Assembly (NCBI GenBank): GCA_009786125.1
Contig: WQTU01000126.1
Coordinates: forward strand, 1 to 35,638
Direction of reading: 5' to 3'
DNA: 35,638 bases
Source: Spirochaetota bacterium
Lineage (GTDB): Bacteria > Spirochaetota > Spirochaetia > CADAEX01
Below are positions 23,340 to 32,070 of the stretch, one piece after another. Positions within the stretch are counted from its first letter, which is position 1. Every line of letters starts with the position of its first letter. Both the position numbers and the translations under genes were made by a program. A model generated the notes under the pieces. That model was not told the origin of the DNA. It was given only the letters and a program-made list of their open reading frames with translations, and made no database searches.

Positions 23340-23758
23340 TAACAATTGCATCATGCTCAACCGACGATACTATTAATGCAGGAAAAAAGCTTGCTCTAAA
23401 ACTTGTTCCAGGCTCTATAATAGCGCTATCGGGATCTCTGGGCAGCGGTAAAACAGTTTTTGCAAAAGGAATCGCAGAAGGACTTGGGGTTTCCAACATT
23501 ATTACAAGTCCGACTTTTACCCTTATATGCGAATATGAAGGGAATATACCCTTCTTTCACATGGATTTATATAGATTAAATGAAATAAACGAATTTGAGA
23601 TGGCAGGCGGCAAAGATATTATGTATTCCAATGGAGTATCTGTTATAGAATGGGCAGAAAAAATAGCAGACTATTTTCCGGATAATACAATAAAAGTTAA
23701 CATAGAAATAGAAAAAAACGGAAAGAGAAAGATAACAATAGAAAATATCAGTTTATGA
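23339..23758 (+). CDS. tsaE: tRNA t6A37 biosynthesis ATPase TsaE, non-canonical start
   Basis: About 139 residues. TsaE features run in order: a Walker A (IIALSGSLGSGKTVF), SPTFTLICEYEG, FHMDLYRLNEINEFEM and VSVIEWAEKI. TsaE is the ATPase of the TsaBDE complex that makes N6-threonylcarbamoyladenosine on ANN-decoding tRNAs. The conserved frame is open from 23312 but holds no ATG, GTG or TTG before Met at 23561, which lies after the Walker A. Candidate starts are ATA 23339 or CTG 23336, both overlapping the upstream TGA, with AGAAGGA at 23321-23327. The 3' end overlaps tsaB (ATGA). Confidence 0.85.
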   Translation: MTIASCSTDDTINAGKKLALKLVPGSIIALSGSLGSGKTVFAKGIAEGLGVSNIITSPTFTLICEYEGNIPFFHMDLYRLNEINEFEMAGGKDIMYSNGVSVIEWAEKIADYFPDNTIKVNIEIEKNGKRKITIENISL

Positions 23759-24435
23759 ATATACTAGCATTTGATACCAGCACAGAAAATCTTGGAATAG
23801 CATTAAAAACAGGTAATAACGTATATACAATTGCTTTAAATGAATCACTAAAACACTCCGAAAAACTCTTGCCGTTTGCAGAAACTTTACTTCAAGCTGC
23901 CGGTATAAAAGCAGAAAACATAAATCTTGTTGTTTGCTCAAAAGGACCAGGTTCTTTTACAGGTCTCAGAATCGGTATGGCAACAGCAAAAGGAATAGCT
24001 TTTGCACTTTCAATTCCTCTTGTTTCGGTGCCCACACTCGATTTTCTTGCTTTTAGTCTTTCGATTTTTGACGGAGCTGTTATACCTGTAATCGATGCAA
24101 AAAGAAAAAGATATTACTCTGCTATATACGAAAAAGGAATCAAAAAAACCGATTATCTCGATGCAGAGTATAAAGAACTAATAGAATTGGCAAATAAATA
24201 CCAGAAAACATTACTTACAGGTCCTTATGCCGAAAAATTATATAATGAAATATTGTCCAATAAAGATATGGCAAAAGATAATCTTTTTCTGGACCCATGT
24301 GCAAAAGAAAGCAAAGTTACTGTATGCCTTGAAGTAGGCGCTGATATGCATAGCAAAGGAGTAAAAGATAATGATCTTACAGGACCAATCTATATACGAA
24401 AAAGCGATGCCGAAGAAAAAGCTTCAATAATCTAA
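23755..24435 (+). CDS. tsaB: tRNA t6A37 biosynthesis protein TsaB
   Basis: 226 residues. The ASKHA-fold start (MNILAFDTSTENLGIALKTG), LKHSEKLLPFAETLL and the signature VVCSKGPGSFTGLRIGMATA-KG are classic TsaB. TsaB is the scaffold that activates TsaD in the t6A complex. It overlaps tsaE by four bases, so the two are translationally coupled. It is convergent with csrA; the 87-base gap between them shows no clear terminator. tsaD itself is not in the window. Confidence 0.95.
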   Translation: MNILAFDTSTENLGIALKTGNNVYTIALNESLKHSEKLLPFAETLLQAAGIKAENINLVVCSKGPGSFTGLRIGMATAKGIAFALSIPLVSVPTLDFLAFSLSIFDGAVIPVIDAKRKRYYSAIYEKGIKKTDYLDAEYKELIELANKYQKTLLTGPYAEKLYNEILSNKDMAKDNLFLDPCAKESKVTVCLEVGADMHSKGVKDNDLTGPIYIRKSDAEEKASII

Positions 24436-24522
24436 TTTTTTATTTAAATTTTGCTTGCCCTGAATCCCGGACTACAAAAGCTTGCATATTACAGGAATGT
24501 TGTGTCCAGCAAGAATTTGCGC

Positions 24523-24753
24523 CTACTCTTTTTTAAACACTGAATCAAGCGAAGGAATACTTTCTGTGTTAAACTTTGCAGCAGCTATATTTTCTTCCTG
24601 GATAGCCATATAAATTTCTTTTCGATAAATAGGAACCGACTTCGGAGCGCTAATCCCAAGCTTTACCTGATCCCCTTTAATTTCAAGAACTATAACCTCA
24701 ATATTGTCATTTATTATTATACTTTCATTTATCTTCCGGGCGAGCGCCAGCAT
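24523..24753 (-). CDS. csrA: carbon storage regulator CsrA
   Basis: 76 residues. [40 protein letters not shown] and IYRKEIY carry the RNA-binding residues of CsrA (Arg6 region and the V-IYR-E strand). It has a C-terminal extension of the type found in FliW-dependent CsrA proteins. CsrA binds GGA motifs and blocks translation. The start overlaps the fliW stop by one base (TGATG), with AAGGAGGGG inside fliW as SD, so FliW and CsrA are made together. Likely targets lie in the flaB leaders in this same window. Confidence 0.95.
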   Translation of the reverse strand: MLALARKINESIIINDNIEVIVLEIKGDQVKLGISAPKSVPIYRKEIYMAIQEENIAAAKFNTESIPSLDSVFKKE

Positions 24754-25202
24754 CAGTGCCCCTCCTTGGAAGCTAGCTCGTCAATAATATAGTGTTTGAT
24801 TTGCCATTTTTTGTTAAATGAAATAAACTGCCTGCCTATTCTTAGTTCCTTATTGATTATTACAGGACCCTGCAAATTAGCTGTCATTTTTTTCGGATCT
24901 GCCGGCACTGTAACAATAGCAAATATAAGCATTTTGTCTTTGTCTTCCGCTTTAAGCTCAAGCTCTGCAAGATCACCAGCGTCAACATCCGGCATATAGT
25001 CCGACCTGAAGATTACAGGCTCAATAAGAACAAAAGCAACATCCGGAGCTTCTATTGCCTGCAGCCAGTAAAATGGCCATTGGCTTGCATTAAGAAGAGC
25101 ATATTCTTTAATATTTTCAAATCCGAAAATACCTTTGTCAAAAGATACTTTCTGTTTTTCATCTATATTTATTATGCCAAAAGGTTTTGTTTCAAGTTTC
25201 AT
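24753..25202 (-). CDS. fliW: flagellar assembly factor FliW
   Basis: 149 residues. [59 protein letters not shown]-type segments and [11 protein letters not shown] match FliW. FliW binds CsrA allosterically and releases flagellin mRNA from repression; free flagellin in turn sequesters FliW. It lies 4 bases after flgL and overlaps csrA, the conserved flgL-fliW-csrA order. Confidence 0.95.
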   Translation of the reverse strand: MKLETKPFGIINIDEKQKVSFDKGIFGFENIKEYALLNASQWPFYWLQAIEAPDVAFVLIEPVIFRSDYMPDVDAGDLAELELKAEDKDKMLIFAIVTVPADPKKMTANLQGPVIINKELRIGRQFISFNKKWQIKHYIIDELASKEGH

Positions 25203-25206
25203 TTTA

Positions 25207-26454
25207 CTACCTTAAAAAATCGAGTAACGTAGGGGGTAAAATTCTTGCAGCTGTCTGAAGAGATGCCTGGTGAACATGTTCAAGCATTCTAAGCTCCATA
25301 ATAGCTTCAGCAAGATCAATATCTACCAGTTTTGAGTTCATAGCCTGTACTTCGTGTGTTTGATGAGCAAGTCTGTTTTGAATAATTTGCAGCCGCTCAT
25401 CCCTTGCTCCAAGTTTTCCTGCCTGCAGAATAAGATGGTTTAGTCCGTTTTGTATTCCCTGAAGACCCCCGCTTCCAATTTCAATAACATTGCCGGTAAA
25501 AAGGCTGTCTCTTAGTCTTATTACCACATCAAAAAGAGAACCGCCGGAAACTCTTGCGTCATTAGCAATGTTATGCGGCGGTCTTTGGGTTATGTTTCCG
25601 ATAAGCCCTATTTCCTGAAAAACAGTTCCGCTGCCCAAGTCTTCAATCCAAATCTGGTGCGGCTGCGTTGTTGTAAGAACAATAGAATTTCTTACAGGAT
25701 CAAGACTCGCTCTTACAGGAGCGCCGGAATCATTAATCTTGGCAACAACCGCATGAATATTATCTCCTGTTCTTAGATCAATGGTAACCCCGCTTACATA
25801 TATAGAAGAATCTTCCCTTACAAAAAAACTGTCTGCATTTCTGGAAGACATAAGCACCTGATTTTCTGCCCAAAAAACCGAATTTCCCGGAAAAGATGAT
25901 TCTATATAGCTGTTTTCCGATATTTCCGTAAGACTGTTTCTGTTGGTTCCTATAAATTCAACGTTAGTTACCAGAGACCTGCCGCTTCCTTCAACATGGC
26001 TCGAAGTAGTCCTGAATGCAAGGCTTAAAGTTCTGTCTCCCGAAAACATTGTTGTGCCATCGCCGTATCTTGCATTTGAAATTTCAATGAGTTCACTCAA
26101 AAGCTGATTAACCTCTTCAGCCATCATTACTGTGTCTTCTCTTGAGAAAGTGCTGTTGGCTCCCTGAACAGCAAGCTCATTTATTCTGTGCATTATGCCA
26201 ATAGCTCCCTGGAGATGCGCCTCAGCAACTCTTCCCCTGCCCTGTATTTCTCCTGCATTGGCTGCAAATTTTTGCAGCCGCGAGATATTGGATTGCAGAA
26301 CAACAGAGTGCGCAGCAGCAATAGGATTATCCCGCAAATTTAGAACCTTGCTTTGCGATGCTATTTTATTTTGCATCCTGTGGAGACCAACTTGCTGTTT
26401 TCTCATAAAGTGCTGAATATTGTCATTAGGAAGATTTGTACTTACTCTTTTCAT
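25207..26454 (-). CDS. flgL: hook-filament junction protein FlgL
   Basis: 415 residues. The flagellin-like N-terminus (MKRVSTNLPNDNIQHFMRKQ, LNLRDNPIAAAHSVVLQSNI) and C-terminus (VDIDLAEAIMELRMLEHVHQ, ASLQTAARILPPTLLDFLR) identify FlgL (HAP3). The central region (150-330) is the variable domain. FlgL joins the hook, via FlgK, to the filament. It is 68 bases downstream of flgK and 4 bases upstream of fliW. Confidence 0.95.
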   Translation of the reverse strand: MKRVSTNLPNDNIQHFMRKQQVGLHRMQNKIASQSKVLNLRDNPIAAAHSVVLQSNISRLQKFAANAGEIQGRGRVAEAHLQGAIGIMHRINELAVQGANSTFSREDTVMMAEEVNQLLSELIEISNARYGDGTTMFSGDRTLSLAFRTTSSHVEGSGRSLVTNVEFIGTNRNSLTEISENSYIESSFPGNSVFWAENQVLMSSRNADSFFVREDSSIYVSGVTIDLRTGDNIHAVVAKINDSGAPVRASLDPVRNSIVLTTTQPHQIWIEDLGSGTVFQEIGLIGNITQRPPHNIANDARVSGGSLFDVVIRLRDSLFTGNVIEIGSGGLQGIQNGLNHLILQAGKLGARDERLQIIQNRLAHQTHEVQAMNSKLVDIDLAEAIMELRMLEHVHQASLQTAARILPPTLLDFLR

Positions 26455-26522
26455 CTTTTATTCCTTATTTTAATCTCATTTTTTTAATGGTACATCAGGC
26501 GCACACAGCAGCTGCGCTGTGA

Positions 26523-28409
26523 CTATGTTTTTAGCCTGTTAACAATAATATCAAGCATCTCATTCATGGTTGCTATAAACCTTGCAGCAGCAGCATACCC
26601 ATGCTGAAACTTAATCATATTCGCAAGCTCTTCATCTATATTTACTCCCGATATTGATTGCCTCATTTCTTCAAGGTCTCTCATTATAAGATTCTGTGTT
26701 GCAAGCGTTATTCTCGCCCGCTCTCCCTTAAGCCCTATATCCGCAACAACAAATGAAAAATATTGATCAAAACTTGTAAAATTCCCAACCATAAGCTGCT
26801 GGTTCCGGAGTGATGCTATTGCAAGAGCTGCAGAACCATCACCAGGATTTGCCGGTCTGCCATTTACGCCAAACCCGGCAGCAATATTCATTATATCAGC
26901 AGATATTGCCCTGTTTACTTCAATCCAGCCGGACGGATGACTTAGCGGAGCAACCGCAAACTGGCTATTGCTGTTAAGCGCCTCCACCGCATAAGCAGTT
27001 TCCCAGGTATAAGCGCCTTCGCTTCCGCTAGCAGCAAGAACACCTGCATACCCCACAAGAAATTCGCCGGAATCTTCAATATGCTTGATTACAAAATCAG
27101 GATTGCGCCTGTCTTGAGCAGTCATTGCCCTAAATACAAGTTTCCCTTCCATATTTAATGTAGCGCTTATTCTCGCAGGCGAATTATTTATTCTGTCAAG
27201 AACATCCTGAACAGTATCTGTAGGAAAATACTCTACCGCAACATTAGCATCTGCTCCGGAGAGAATCATTGTTCCCCTTAATCCTATGAGGTCCTGCGGG
27301 TTAAGAGTATTTGCGCCCGTGATTCTAAAAATATAAGTTGAATCAAAAACACCATCGCCGCTTCTGTCAAAATTTCCTACAGCAGACAGTACAAACGGGA
27401 ACTCTGTAAAAAAATCAATGCCTGTCGAGCCATTTGCTCCCCACGCATTTTTATGCAAGTAATTTACATTATCAATAAAATTCATAGTCATAAGGTCAAG
27501 TTTTTGAATCTCTTCCCGCACATCCCGGTCCCTAAGGTTAAGAAAGGCCGCAAGACTGCCGCTTCTGACTTGCACTTCGTCGTTATTATGTTTACCCGCC
27601 CATACAACTTTTGAGTATCCGTTGTTTTCTGTGTCAACTACCGTATTTAAAAAACTCGGCACCCTGCCTTGCACAAGATGAAAGCCGGAGGTGTGTATCA
27701 GAAACTTATCCGGCGGTCCGCCCCTGTGTTCCACAGTAATATTTATGATAGATGCCAATTGATTTACAAGAAGATCTCTTCTATCGAGAAGATCATTGGG
27801 ACTGTCTCCCATTGCCTTAACTTTAAGAATTCTTTCATTCAAATTTGCTACATCTGCCAAAATTGTGTTAATTCTTCTTACAGCGCCTACAACTTCTGTT
27901 TCGAGCATATCCCTAACCTGGCGAAGCGAATTGTATCTCGTATGAATTGCATCGATTAACGATCTTCCCCTTTCAAGAACACTCTGCCTTGTAGCCATTT
28001 CTGCCGGGAACACGGAAAGCTCTTGCCAGCCTTCCCAAAACTTATCCATAGCAGCTCTTACAGAAAAATCTCCGGGCTCATTATGTATATTTTCCAGCAT
28101 TAAAATATACTTATCCCTTTCCTGCCAGTAACCCCGCACGCTCGATTGAAAATTGATACGGTTCTCAAGAAGCTCATCTCTTATTCTCTCAACGCTTACA
28201 GAAGTAACGCCCTGCCCTATTTGCCCAGGAACATGCACCCTGTTAAGCTGAGGGGCATATAACGGTTCAAATGTTGCCAGCTTTACCCGCTGCCTGCTGA
28301 ATCCTTCGGTTGAAGCATTAACTATATTGTGCCCTGTTGTAACAAGACTTTTGTTGTGCGCCATAAGGCTTCTCTTGCCTATTTCAATTCCCATGAACGT
28401 GGAATGCAT
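26523..28409 (-). CDS. flgK: flagellar hook-associated protein 1 FlgK
   Basis: 628 residues. The rod/hook-type N-terminal motif (MHSTFMGIEIGKRSLMAHNK, SLVTTGHNIVNASTEGFSRQ) and the C-terminal ISGVNIDEELANMIKFQHGY plus AAAARFIATMNEMLDIIVNR are diagnostic of FlgK (HAP1). FlgK caps the hook before filament growth. The SD AAGGAG lies at the edge of an R4 hairpin (28425-28459) that fills the flgN-flgK gap. Member of the flgN-flgK-flgL-fliW-csrA operon. Confidence 0.95.
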   Translation of the reverse strand: MHSTFMGIEIGKRSLMAHNKSLVTTGHNIVNASTEGFSRQRVKLATFEPLYAPQLNRVHVPGQIGQGVTSVSVERIRDELLENRINFQSSVRGYWQERDKYILMLENIHNEPGDFSVRAAMDKFWEGWQELSVFPAEMATRQSVLERGRSLIDAIHTRYNSLRQVRDMLETEVVGAVRRINTILADVANLNERILKVKAMGDSPNDLLDRRDLLVNQLASIINITVEHRGGPPDKFLIHTSGFHLVQGRVPSFLNTVVDTENNGYSKVVWAGKHNNDEVQVRSGSLAAFLNLRDRDVREEIQKLDLMTMNFIDNVNYLHKNAWGANGSTGIDFFTEFPFVLSAVGNFDRSGDGVFDSTYIFRITGANTLNPQDLIGLRGTMILSGADANVAVEYFPTDTVQDVLDRINNSPARISATLNMEGKLVFRAMTAQDRRNPDFVIKHIEDSGEFLVGYAGVLAASGSEGAYTWETAYAVEALNSNSQFAVAPLSHPSGWIEVNRAISADIMNIAAGFGVNGRPANPGDGSAALAIASLRNQQLMVGNFTSFDQYFSFVVADIGLKGERARITLATQNLIMRDLEEMRQSISGVNIDEELANMIKFQHGYAAAARFIATMNEMLDIIVNRLKT

Positions 28410-28424
28410 ATTAAATCTCCTTAT

Positions 28425-28459
28425 AAGCCTATAATTAGAGTCAATTTAATCATAGGCTT
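28425..28459. repeat. R4 hairpin repeat, copy 3
   Basis: Arms AAGCCTATAATTA and TAATCATAGGCTT (one mismatch) flank the loop GAGTCAATT. The loop and the inner ATTA/TAAT are shared with the hairpins at 12494 and 18841; the outer stem is unique. It lies between flgN and flgK within one operon, directly before the flgK SD. Confidence 0.75.
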
Positions 28460-28464
28460 TTTTA

Positions 28465-28965
28465 TTAAAGCTGCCTGTCAAGCAAAAGTGGCGGAGCAGC
28501 AGCAGCTTTATTTGCTCCCTTGTCGTCATATATTGTTCCCTTTCTCATCGGAAATGCTTCCTCGAGAATCTTCGTTACCGTAGCTGTAATTGTAGAAAGA
28601 TATGAGTCTATTCTTATAGTTAAAGCCTTAACCTTAACCACACTAACCTTCAAGTCTCTGTAAAGCGAGTTTAGGTAAACACTTTTCTCCGGGCAATGCT
28701 CAGATACAAAAGTGTAAAAACTATCAGAAGAATCATCATTGCAGCAGCGCTTCATGGCATCGTAGATATCGCCCCGCTCCAGCTCCATTTTCTCGATTTC
28801 GCCCGCCTGTTTTTGCAGATACGAAATCTCGCTGTCAAGTTCTTCCCAGTTTTTCGACACAATCTGCTGTTTTATTTTTTCTTCTGATGCGTGAAATTTT
28901 TTAAAAGCTTCAATCTGCTTTTTGAGGCACTCTTCCATTTTAACCGTATATTCATCTAAACTCAT
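28465..28965 (-). CDS. flgN: FlgN-like flagellar export chaperone
   Basis: 166 residues from ATG 28965 (AGAGGG at 7 bases), preferred over TTG 28968. It is helical and rich in coiled-coil character: LDEYTVKMEECLKKQIEAFK, EEKIKQQIVSKNWEELDSEI, LQKQAGEIEKMELERGDIYD. FlgN chaperones FlgK and FlgL, and its position directly before flgK supports that. Sequence similarity in FlgN is low, so the call rests on length, helicity and context. Confidence 0.75.
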   Translation of the reverse strand: MSLDEYTVKMEECLKKQIEAFKKFHASEEKIKQQIVSKNWEELDSEISYLQKQAGEIEKMELERGDIYDAMKRCCNDDSSDSFYTFVSEHCPEKSVYLNSLYRDLKVSVVKVKALTIRIDSYLSTITATVTKILEEAFPMRKGTIYDDKGANKAAAAPPLLLDRQL

Positions 28966-29153
28966 CAATATTCCCTCTAAAAAGTTTCAGAAATCATTCT
29001 GATGGTCCGAATTTTCTCAAAATCCGTCCTAAAAACCCTTTCTATGCAATTATCGGAATATTTGAAAAGTTTTTAATTAAAATCACCCGAAGCATTGAGA
29101 AGACAAGCGTATCATTGTCTATTGTTGCATAAATTACAGGAAAAAAACTAAGC

Positions 29154-29486
29154 CTAGATTTTATTTGGAAAGTGATTTTTCTGATAAATAAAAGGCGCAA
29201 AGCGACCGCCAGGCAGCTTACCCGAGGTTCTCGCTTCGTCGGTAAATAAAGATTCCGGATTATCTCTGGTTTCTTCTTCCGAAGGCATAAAAAGCTGAAA
29301 AATTTCAACTTTTAGAACATTTTCAAGTGTTTCCGCTGTTTTATCACTTACCCATGTCCGGCAATCTTCAATATCGCTAATTGTTTGCGCAGAGACTTGC
29401 AGCCTTAGCCAGTTTTTCTTGAGAAAACCCCATTTTTTTCTCAGAATTTTAATATTCAAGGCCAAAAGCTCTTTGGCGCGCATCAT
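29154..29486 (-). pseudogene. Xre-family helix-turn-helix regulator, altered by indels and a repeat
   Basis: About 110 residues. The frame reads MMRAKELLALNIKILRKKWG, then FLKKNWLR, then LQVSAQTISDIEDCRTWVSD, KTAETLENVLKVEIFQLFMP. Residues around FLKKNWLR are abnormal; reading one base shifted gives GFSQEKLAK, the normal HTH helix-2 sequence. A missing T after GGTTTT and an extra base before CTGCAAG would explain this. The C-terminal TDEARTSGKLPGGRFAPFIY is encoded by repeat R1. The DNA-binding helix is therefore probably damaged unless these are sequence errors. Start is taken at ATG 29486. A TGGTTATA/TATAACCA dyad upstream (29517-29560) could be its operator. Confidence 0.6.
29194..29250. 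repeat. palindromic repeat module R1, copy 2
   Basis: GGCGCAAAGCGACCGCCAGG followed by CAGCTTACCCGAGG and TTCTCGCTTCGTCGGTAAAT, nearly identical to 3476-3533. It lies inside the 3' end of the Xre reading frame. Confidence 0.85.
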
Positions 29487-29603
29487 TGACTCAATCAACT
29501 GCTACCCCTTAGTTATTGGTTATAAGTTACAATTTGGCAGTAGTGGGTTTTGTATAACCATTGGGTTTAGTACATATTTTTAGTTTTTGAGCTATAGCAA
29601 GCC

Positions 29604-31052
29604 CTACTCCCGTCTCAGGCGCTCGCGGTTTTGAAGCAGCATCCGGTTATCCGGAACAATGCTAAGTCCCTCTTCCAATACAGCAGCCGCAGCAGCCCTG
29701 TCGCCTCGGTTAAAATAAGCTGCAAACCTGTTATGGTACACGACGCCAATATTGTGTTTTACAGCCTCTTCGAGTCTTAACATTCTGGAATCACGGCCAA
29801 TTTCTTCTATGCCCTGCCGCACTATTTCAATAGCTTTTACCCAGTCGCTGCTGTTTGATAACCGATTAACTTCTCTGGAGTAAACAAAAACAAGGTAATT
29901 GATTTTATCGGTATTATTAAGTAAATTTTGATTAAAGTGCTCGAATGTTTTTCTGCGCGACTCCGCAAACTCGTTGTTCTGAATAAACAACTGAAGCTCT
30001 TTCTGGCTAATAAGAATAAAAGTCTCCTGCCTCACCTCCGAAGGAATTATAGGGTTAGGCTCAAAGTAGCTGAAAAAATTCTGCGCTTGCGTTAAACGGT
30101 TCTGGTTAAGGTCGCGCGCAATCTGATTATGAAACAGTTTGCCGGCAGTATTTGTTAATACAGGCTCAAAACCATAAACCAGCGCTGCGGACGAAAGAAA
30201 ATTTATGGCATTTCTGTGCCCGTCTGCCCCTCTGTTACTCAATTGCACAGAATGATTTCTAAACTCATTTATCATCTCTGCAAAAGAAGCGTCGGTGCCA
30301 AGTACCGCATTTCTGTCAACAGCAAGAGAAACAGTATCCATAAAATTGCCTCTGTGCTGCAATTCTGCTATTCTGTTCTGGAGCACAAGAGAAAGCAATT
30401 CTTTGGCGCTAATTTCGAACCTGTCCTTGTGGTTAGACGGCGGTGTATAAACAAACCCCATTCTGCCGAAAGCGTCTATAAATTCTCTTTTTTCTCCCGG
30501 ATCAAAACCATGCCTGTTCGTTGTCTCTACATCTACGATCTCGCCGTCTATTATAAGCGCGCAAAAAGCATGATCTTTGGTTCTTATTGCTCTTACATCA
30601 AGATTATTTCGCATCGCAAGAGCGTAATATATAATTGCCGATGAAACACAGTTAAAAACACCTCTGTTAAAAAGCTCGTTGAGCCGCGTTTCTTTTTCAA
30701 CATATCTTCGTAAAAGATTGTCATGAAGAAAAATCAATATCGCTTCGCCTGTTTGACGGTGGTTTGCTGGGTTGATATTATTTGTTCTTAAATGCGCAGC
30801 AAGATTTTCCGCCAAAGCTTCGTATTTTCTTACAAAAGTTTCTGCATTTTCTCTGGTTACGCCCGAAAAACGAAACGCATAATAGATAAATTCTCTGTCA
30901 TTAAGAGATACGGCTCTGTTTAGCGCAACAGCATCAGGGTCCGGAATAAAAACAGAGGGTGTTGTTCCAGGCGCTTGCTGGGTTTGCTGCGCAAAAGCGC
31001 TTACTGTAAAGCAAAAAATCAGTACAAAAACTAAATATTTGAATCTTTTCAT
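29604..31052 (-). CDS. exported transglutaminase-like protein with TPR-type C-terminus
   Basis: 482 residues. The signal peptide is MKRFKYLVFVLIFCFTVSAF, then AQQ. A transglutaminase-like core has a plausible Cys-His-Asp triad: Cys135 in NRGVFNCVSSAIIYYALA, His161 in RTKDHAFCALIIDG, Asp174 in EIVDVETTNRHGFDP. Members of this superfamily act as cysteine proteases or amidases as well as cross-linkers. The C-terminal 200 residues are helical and TPR-like (ECF-type AAAVLEEGLSIVPDNRMLLQ). Its substrate is unknown; periplasmic or outer-membrane protein processing is possible. It is divergent from trxB. Confidence 0.75.
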   Translation of the reverse strand: MKRFKYLVFVLIFCFTVSAFAQQTQQAPGTTPSVFIPDPDAVALNRAVSLNDREFIYYAFRFSGVTRENAETFVRKYEALAENLAAHLRTNNINPANHRQTGEAILIFLHDNLLRRYVEKETRLNELFNRGVFNCVSSAIIYYALAMRNNLDVRAIRTKDHAFCALIIDGEIVDVETTNRHGFDPGEKREFIDAFGRMGFVYTPPSNHKDRFEISAKELLSLVLQNRIAELQHRGNFMDTVSLAVDRNAVLGTDASFAEMINEFRNHSVQLSNRGADGHRNAINFLSSAALVYGFEPVLTNTAGKLFHNQIARDLNQNRLTQAQNFFSYFEPNPIIPSEVRQETFILISQKELQLFIQNNEFAESRRKTFEHFNQNLLNNTDKINYLVFVYSREVNRLSNSSDWVKAIEIVRQGIEEIGRDSRMLRLEEAVKHNIGVVYHNRFAAYFNRGDRAAAAAVLEEGLSIVPDNRMLLQNRERLRRE

Positions 31053-31110
31053 AAAACCTCAATAATGTTATTTTAGTAGTATATCACAAAATCAGAAAAA
31101 GGGGGAAAAA

Positions 31111-32070
31111 ATGCAGGCAGAGAGAGACATAATAATTATCGGCGGAGGTCCTGCAGGTCTTACTGCTGCCCAGTATAGTGCGAGGGGCAATTTAAATACT
31201 TTGCTGATAGAAGAGCTTGCAACAGGCGGGCAGATGCTTCAGATATACGAGCTTGAAAATTATCCGGGAATTAACAAGCAGATTTCAGGCGCAGAGCTTT
31301 CCAAAGAAATGGAAGATCAGGCGCTCAAGTTTGGCGCTAAAATTATTAGTGCAAGTGTAAAAAAAGTAGAAAAAAAGAACAATATTTTTCATGTCTCAAC
31401 AGACGCAGGGGACTTTACTGCTTATGCGGTTATTATTGCAACCGGCGCGAAACCAAAGATGCTTGGCGCAGAGGGCGAAGAGCGGCTTCTGGGCATGGGT
31501 GTCTCATACTGTGCGACCTGCGACGGTCCGTTTTTTAAGAATAAAAAAATACTTGCGATTGGCGGAGGAGACACTGCTTGCAGCGAAGCTCTTTATCTTT
31601 CCCAAATTGCAGATAAAGTTGTTATGATTCACAGGAAAGAGAGATTTCGGGCACAAAAAGCGCTTGCAGAAAGGGTGCTTAGCAATAAAAAGATAGAGGT
31701 AAGATTTAATACTGAGTGCAAGGAAATAAAAGGCGATACAAAAGTGGAAAAAGCTGTTCTCGTGGACGCTGCCGGAGGCGTAAAATGCGCTGCGGGCAGT
31801 GCAAAATACGAAGAAAATTTTGATGCTGTTTTTATTTTTGTTGGCACTGCGCCTAAAACAGAGAGCCTGCCGCCGGATCTTGAAAAAGATGAATCCGGCT
31901 ACATAGTTTCGACTAACAAGATGGAAACTTCGATTCCCGGGCTTTTTGCGGCAGGCGATGTAAGAAATACTCCGTTTCGGCAGGTGGTTGTATCGTGCGG
32001 AGACGGCGCAATTGCTGCTCACTGTGCAGATATTTATATAAGCGAACTTAAGGGGATGGCATATAAATAA
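31111..32070 (+). CDS. trxB: thioredoxin reductase
   Basis: 319 residues. FAD-binding IIIIGGGPAGLTAAQYSARG, redox-active CATC (134-137) in SYCATCDGPFF, NADPH-binding AIGGGDTACSEALYLS, and the C-terminal FAD motif GLFAAGDVRNTPFRQVVVSC-GDG are all intact. It transfers electrons from NADPH to thioredoxin. RBS AAGGGGG. Its end overlaps the apparent start of the following GH3 gene. Confidence 0.96.
   Translation: MQAERDIIIIGGGPAGLTAAQYSARGNLNTLLIEELATGGQMLQIYELENYPGINKQISGAELSKEMEDQALKFGAKIISASVKKVEKKNNIFHVSTDAGDFTAYAVIIATGAKPKMLGAEGEERLLGMGVSYCATCDGPFFKNKKILAIGGGDTACSEALYLSQIADKVVMIHRKERFRAQKALAERVLSNKKIEVRFNTECKEIKGDTKVEKAVLVDAAGGVKCAAGSAKYEENFDAVFIFVGTAPKTESLPPDLEKDESGYIVSTNKMETSIPGLFAAGDVRNTPFRQVVVSCGDGAIAAHCADIYISELKGMAYK

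Noticed and set aside
23561-23758. tsaE starting at ATG 23561
   Set aside because: That would remove the Walker A motif and half of the protein, while the upstream frame clearly encodes the conserved N-terminus.
31504-32022. Long open frame on the minus strand under trxB
   Set aside because: It is antisense to an intact thioredoxin reductase and has no family features.
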